The position numbers and the translations under genes were made by a program. Under the pieces are notes generated by a model. It saw only the letters and a list, made by a program, of their open reading frames with translations. It did not search any database and had not been told where the DNA came from. Below, in pieces: positions 59,473 through 64,000 of a stretch of 64,000 nucleotides of DNA; positions within the stretch are counted from its first letter, which is position 1, and each line of letters begins with the position of its first letter. Source of the DNA: Lagopus muta (taxonomy: Eukaryota > Chordata > Aves > Galliformes > Phasianidae); assembly GCF_023343835.1 (NCBI RefSeq), contig NC_064447.1, positions 868,001 to 932,000 of the forward strand, read 5' to 3'.

Positions 59473-62123
59473 CTTGAAATAAAAAAAAAAAGAAAAAAAA
59501 AAATCAGTTATATTCTCCAACAGCAGCTTCCTCAACCACCTAACTCCTAGAAATAGTGACACATTTCTTGTCCAGAGCAATCAACGACAAGCTTTCCACA
59601 GCATGAATGACTGCAACGCCTGCATTCACTGAGAACTTTTTTCTGGCACTTTCACTTGGTTTCTCCCTCACATTACACATCACATTCTGCTAGCATTACT
59701 CCCCTCTAAGCACTACTGACACTCTATCAGCAGACCAGCCCTTAGATGTGATCAAGGGTACCTGTTCAGAACAAAGGCTGACCAGTGACCTCTCCTGTAC
59801 CACCAGGAGGAACATCCACAATCACATGCCACCATATTTGGTAGTATTAACCCGTTCATAGTGCTGTTAAAAGTCATCAATCCCTTGCTCAAACACACTG
59901 TGCTCTAGTAACCACTATTTCCAGTTAGAAATCAGCTCGCTGAAGATAGACTGAAACTTTTTGTGTCCCATGTGGGGAGGGGTAAGGTCCCCTGATGGAG
60001 TTGACTGCAGAAGTAGCATCAAGTAGAAGTAGATGCTATCCTTCCCACAGTGACATACAGCCTACACCACAATTCTGTCATTGCCTGGAAGCAGAACTCA
60101 GTATTCTCTTGCACACCAAGCTGAATCTTTCTGCTTAGTTTACATCATCTTTGTAATAACCGACTTAATATGCTATAGAAAGTCAAATTGTTGTTTTCAG
60201 ACTGGAGACTGCAGTCAGCAGCTACTCAGGGAACTCCTCCTACGTGCCCGAGCTTCACAGTGACATATCCTAACATCCACTGAGATGCAAAGGCCTTTTC
60301 TGTGACTCTCAGGGACAAAGCATACCTGGGTACTACGCAACATCAACCCACACTAAGTCATCCCATGTGTATACAAAGGAAATAAAATTTGCCAGTACGC
60401 TGTAAGAAGGCACGTGAAATGTTGTTCCCAGATTCGAATTACAGAATAGGAAGCACCTCTTCTTCCAAGACATTCTCTTATGTTTCTATCTGCACACACT
60501 ACTCCTTTCCACTGCACAAGCTTATTACTTTTTTTTCCCCCCACTACTTTTTCCACTGGAATGGAGAAAGCCTGAAGCACAAAGCTCTCTGCTCCCTGGC
60601 TTACAAGGTGCATTTCAGCACTTGCAATCACCCAAGATCTCAGAGGCAAACTCACAAGTAAGAAACAGCCTTCAGTGCTGCCTCACAGGAAGATAAACAG
60701 AAGGGGCCTCTTCCAGTTTATCCTTGGTGTGCCACCTACTTGGAGGCCCTTCTGCAAGGTACAATGAGTCTTCTGACACTGCATGTCCATCCATAAAGCA
60801 TTTGTGTGTTTCAGACACCTGAAAACTAAACCATTCTCCACCAAGCATGTTCATTCACGTTTCTGCAAAGGATCTCTTGTTTTTGTTAAGCAATGACCTC
60901 ACAGCTATTATTTATAGAAGAGGTCTCCAGGATGCAACATATAAAAGGAACTACAACTCAGCAACGAATGAACATCCTAAAAAAGGAAAACATCAGTGAC
61001 ATCACATCACTAAAGCTGTCACATTTTAAGATGAGACTGTATTCATACTGTGGCACAGTCATCCAATACTCAGAAAGAATGGGTTAAATACAAAGTGAAA
61101 AAGGTGTTAAAAATCTACATTTTGGTAATGGTCTTCTCTGCTAATTTCTCCATGCCCTTTCTCATCCCTTCCAAAATAGCATTCCTAGAAAAACCCTTAT
61201 AAAAATCCACATTCTAGTCACGAACAACAAACAAAACTTAAAATTGTTGACGGTGAAGCAGAGCTAAGTGTGAATGTGACCAAGAGCAGCATGGAGAATG
61301 GTGGCATAGAAGAAAGAAAGAGGGAACAGATTCAGTACAGGTAACAAGGCCTGAAAGCATGCTGCTTTTAGCCATTTTCCAGTCTGAAGACACCACTTCC
61401 TAAAGACAGCCTGAACAATTGGAGAGATGGAAGTGGCAGAAGTGCCCCATGTACCCACATTTGGCAGAACTTACAGTTAGCTCTGCTCAATGGTGGCACT
61501 ACCTCCAAATTTCTTTTACTTACTGGAGCATGGGAAAGTTTGCAAAGCTTACGCTGTGCCAGTTGAGAGGCCCACACTAAGTGCTAACACAGCCAGCTTC
61601 AAAAATCACAAGAGAACAGCCTGGGTTTGGAAGTAGCCAGTGTTAGCTAGCACACAAGAAGCCAGATGGAGAAAATCAAGATGGATTTTGTGACGTGAAA
61701 ATGGAATGCTGCCCTTTCTCATCAGAACTGGCATCATGACGAGTAAAATCACACAGCTGAGCTCTCTGATTTATCACATCCAGTTTTTAAAGGAAACTTA
61801 AAAGGAGCACAAAAATGATCTCATTTACATTAAATCATACAACTGAAAGGAAGGAGCATTTAGCAAAAGAACAAGCAGCAGGCCAATGCTGAGAGAAGTG
61901 TGTAATAATGAAAAATGTACAGCAGACCTTCAGAGATACCAGCAGCAAAGGGCCAAAAAGTTCTGACTACAGTAATGTTCAGTTATGGCACTCTGCTGAG
62001 AGATGTCCAACAACAGTCCAGCTGGCTCTGGCACACAGCAGCCTGCCTAGAGCAACATGGAGCTCTGTATGGGCTACGCCAGCTGAAAACAGCAGCAAAC
62101 TAACCCTCTGTTTGCCCAGCCTA

Positions 62124-62822
62124 TAGTGGAGAACGGCTTGAGAGCAGCCCTGAGGAGAAAGACTTGGAGGTGTCAGAGGATGAAAGACTCAACGTGAGCT
62201 GGCAATGTGTGCCTGCAGCCCAAAATGCCAAACATACCCTGGGCTGCATCAAGAGAAGTGTGACCAGCCGGACAAAGGAGGTGACTCTGCCCCTCTGATA
62301 TTGTGAGACCCCACCTGGAGTACTGTGTCCCATTCTGGAGCTCCCAAAACAAAGACGTGGAGCTGTTGGAGCAGGTCCAGAGGAGAGCACAAAGATGATC
62401 AGAGGATGGAGCACCTCCCCTACAAAGACAGACTGAGAGAGCTGGGGCTGCTCAGCCTGGAGAAGAGAAGGCTCCGGGGAGAACTTATAGCCCATCCCAG
62501 ACCTGAAGGTGCCTACAGGAAAGCTGAGGAAAGAATTGTTATAAGGGCAGGTAGCAACAGGACAAGGGGAAGTGGTTTTAAACTGGAAGAGGGGAGATTT
62601 AGATTGGATATTAGGAAGAAATTATTTACTTTGAATGTGGTGAGAGACTGGCACAGGGTGTGGCTGTAGATGCCCCCTGCCTGGAAGCACTCAAGGCCAG
62701 GCTGGACGGGGCTGTAAGCAACCTGGGCTATGGGAGGTGTCCCTGCCTGCAGCAGGGGGTTGGGACGAGATGGTCTGAAAGGTCCCTTCCAACCCAAACC
62801 ATTCTATGATTCTATGATAACC
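62124..62822 (+). mobile_element. CR1 LINE 3' portion, near-complete tail, sense (antisense to GLYR1)
   Basis: About 700 bases in canonical CR1 order: GAGGAGAAAGACTTGGAGG, GAGACCCCACCTGGAGTAC, GAGCACCTCCCCTACAAAG, CTGGGGCTGCTCAGCCTGG, GGGAGATTTAGATTGGATA, GCTGGACGGGGC, and the tail CATTCTATGATTCTATGAT. It is the best preserved 3' end in the window. Confidence 0.92.
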
Positions 62823-63276
62823 TCTGGCTCTTAGATTCCCAAAGCGTCACATCCAACACTTGACAAACTCCAAGTGTCTTCTGATGTCAGGATCTCAAAG
62901 AATGCTTTGTAAAGACTACATCCAATAATTTATCTCTCCCTAAAAAGACAGAGAGAACAGTGGCGTAAGAGCAAACGTGTTGGCATCACAGCAGCATATG
63001 GAGGATGGGAAGACAGAAGTCTGTGCTGAAGTTGTTGGGCCTAACGCAAATAGGCTGCAGATGACTCTATTTACCTTGGACTGCAAGCTTCCTCCCATTT
63101 TTCTTTGATGTAACAGACAGGAAGTGACCCCTTACCCCAGCACTTCTAGTGAGACTGTTTACTTTTGTACTGATGCTTCAAAAAGGTGCTCTGATAAGAG
63201 TGGGCTGCTCCAGTTTCCTATTAAGACTCTGATACATGACTTACAAGACTATACAGCTATCACAGCATTTCTACAA

Positions 63277-63281
<5 letters not shown>

Positions 63282-63316
<35 letters not shown>
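63282..63316 (+). repeat. (GT)n microsatellite, about 17 units
   Basis: Uninterrupted GT dinucleotides in a GLYR1 intron. Likely length-polymorphic. Confidence 0.95.
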
Positions 63317-63319
<3 letters not shown>

Positions 63320-64000
63320 CCACAGCCTGCAAGACTTCCTGCTGCTTCCAGTTGTTAGCTTAGAAAAGGTCAAACGGTTTCCAAACAGGCCATGAAACCT
63401 AAGAATATTTGCACCTGGACGGAATGCACTGGGAATTTACGGAACATTAGCAGACTACGAGCCTGCCAGCCTGGTCATCCTACCAACTAACAGCAAGAAA
63501 GAAGCACGCATACCAACCTCTAAGTCCTTACACCGCTGCCCTCGATTACTAGAATGCTGAACCAATATTTCATGTGACAAGACTGTAGCTTGGAAAAGCC
63601 CCTTTTATTTTCCAGACTAAGAAATACAGCTAGAAATGCTGATAAGAGGTCAAAGTTCCATTGCAATTTAGGAAGGTTTAAATTCCAGTAACTGAATGTT
63701 GTTGCACACTTGTCACTTCTGTGGGCTGGAAATACCAGCTGTTATCGATTTTGGATGAAGAATCATTTTAATGTGAAGTCAGCCTGAGGACAGATACTCA
63801 GGAAGGTAAGTCCCAGACAGACTCAGAAAATCTCACTATTGGAGAGTAAGTGAATAGAGGCATTTCATGAGCGTTGTGCACCACAACAAAGGAAGTCAGT
63901 CAGAATAGGACACGGACATTACGTTACTGCTGTGAACACCCAGCTGGCCTGCTCTGCCATACAGTACAGGAGCACATGTCACACTTGAAACCAAAACACA

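Larger units (their letters stand above)
59473..64000 (-). other. GLYR1: GLYR1 5' intron sequence; upstream exon(s) not in window
   Basis: I looked on the minus strand for the PWWP start (sequence like VWGKLGRYPPWPGK and FFVKFFGTEDH) and did not find it, so the first coding exon(s) lie to the right. The interval holds one CR1 copy and a (GT)n microsatellite. Nothing else recognised. Confidence 0.6.

Noticed and set aside
59480..64000. Search for the first GLYR1 exons (PWWP N-terminus)
   Set aside because: No matching sequence found on the minus strand; taken to lie outside the window.
1..64000. CRISPR arrays, prokaryotic operons, phage, tRNA or rRNA genes
   Set aside because: None seen; the sequence is vertebrate in gene structure and repeats.

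Overview
The window looks like a piece of a bird genome, probably chicken or a close galliform. The evidence is three vertebrate genes with GT-AG introns, a dozen fragments of the avian CR1 LINE (3' tails of the ATTCTATGATTCTATGA type), and a galanin receptor of the GALR2/GALR3 clade placed next to ROGDI and GLYR1. ROGDI and GLYR1 are also adjacent on human 16p13.3, so this is the bird counterpart of that block (by memory, chicken chromosome 14). No prokaryotic, viral, tRNA or rRNA gene was recognised.

Layout. 1-480: degenerate short tandem repeat followed by CCCTAA-like sequence. 480-860: CpG-rich stretch with five NRF1-like motifs. 880-1570: polypurine tract. 2484-3787: two antisense CR1 fragments, the second ending against a CpG island (3788-4520) that may be the promoter and leader exon of the receptor gene. 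7806-11980: galanin receptor 2-like gene on +, two coding exons (369 codons plus stop), poly(A) signal at 11975. 12000-31200: about 19 kb with no recognised gene, containing CR1 fragments and small repeats. 31215-43448: ROGDI on -, all 11 coding exons, 286 residues. 43450-43730: CpG island with five evenly spaced CCAAT boxes. 43850-64000: GLYR1 on -, 13 coding exons from within the PWWP domain to the stop (501 residues plus a split codon), with a 3' UTR of about 3.2 kb; the first exon or exons lie beyond the right edge.

How they relate. ROGDI and GLYR1 are transcribed head-to-tail on the minus strand: the GLYR1 poly(A) signal is only about 420 bp upstream of the ROGDI start codon, so the CCAAT array sits in the narrow gap between them. 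The receptor gene points toward ROGDI from the other side (convergent), separated by the gene-poor interval. The three proteins do unrelated jobs: peptide hormone signalling at the plasma membrane, V-ATPase assembly and synaptic function, and nucleosome demethylation/transcript elongation. All exon boundaries were derived by hand from splice signals, reading frame and remembered human orthologues; reading frame closes exactly across every junction. No entirely new system was found. The most unusual structures are the phased CCAAT array, a CR1 copy in ROGDI intron 1 whose layout matches a 5'-inverted (twin-primed) insertion, and the left-edge NRF1-like cluster plus polypurine tract.
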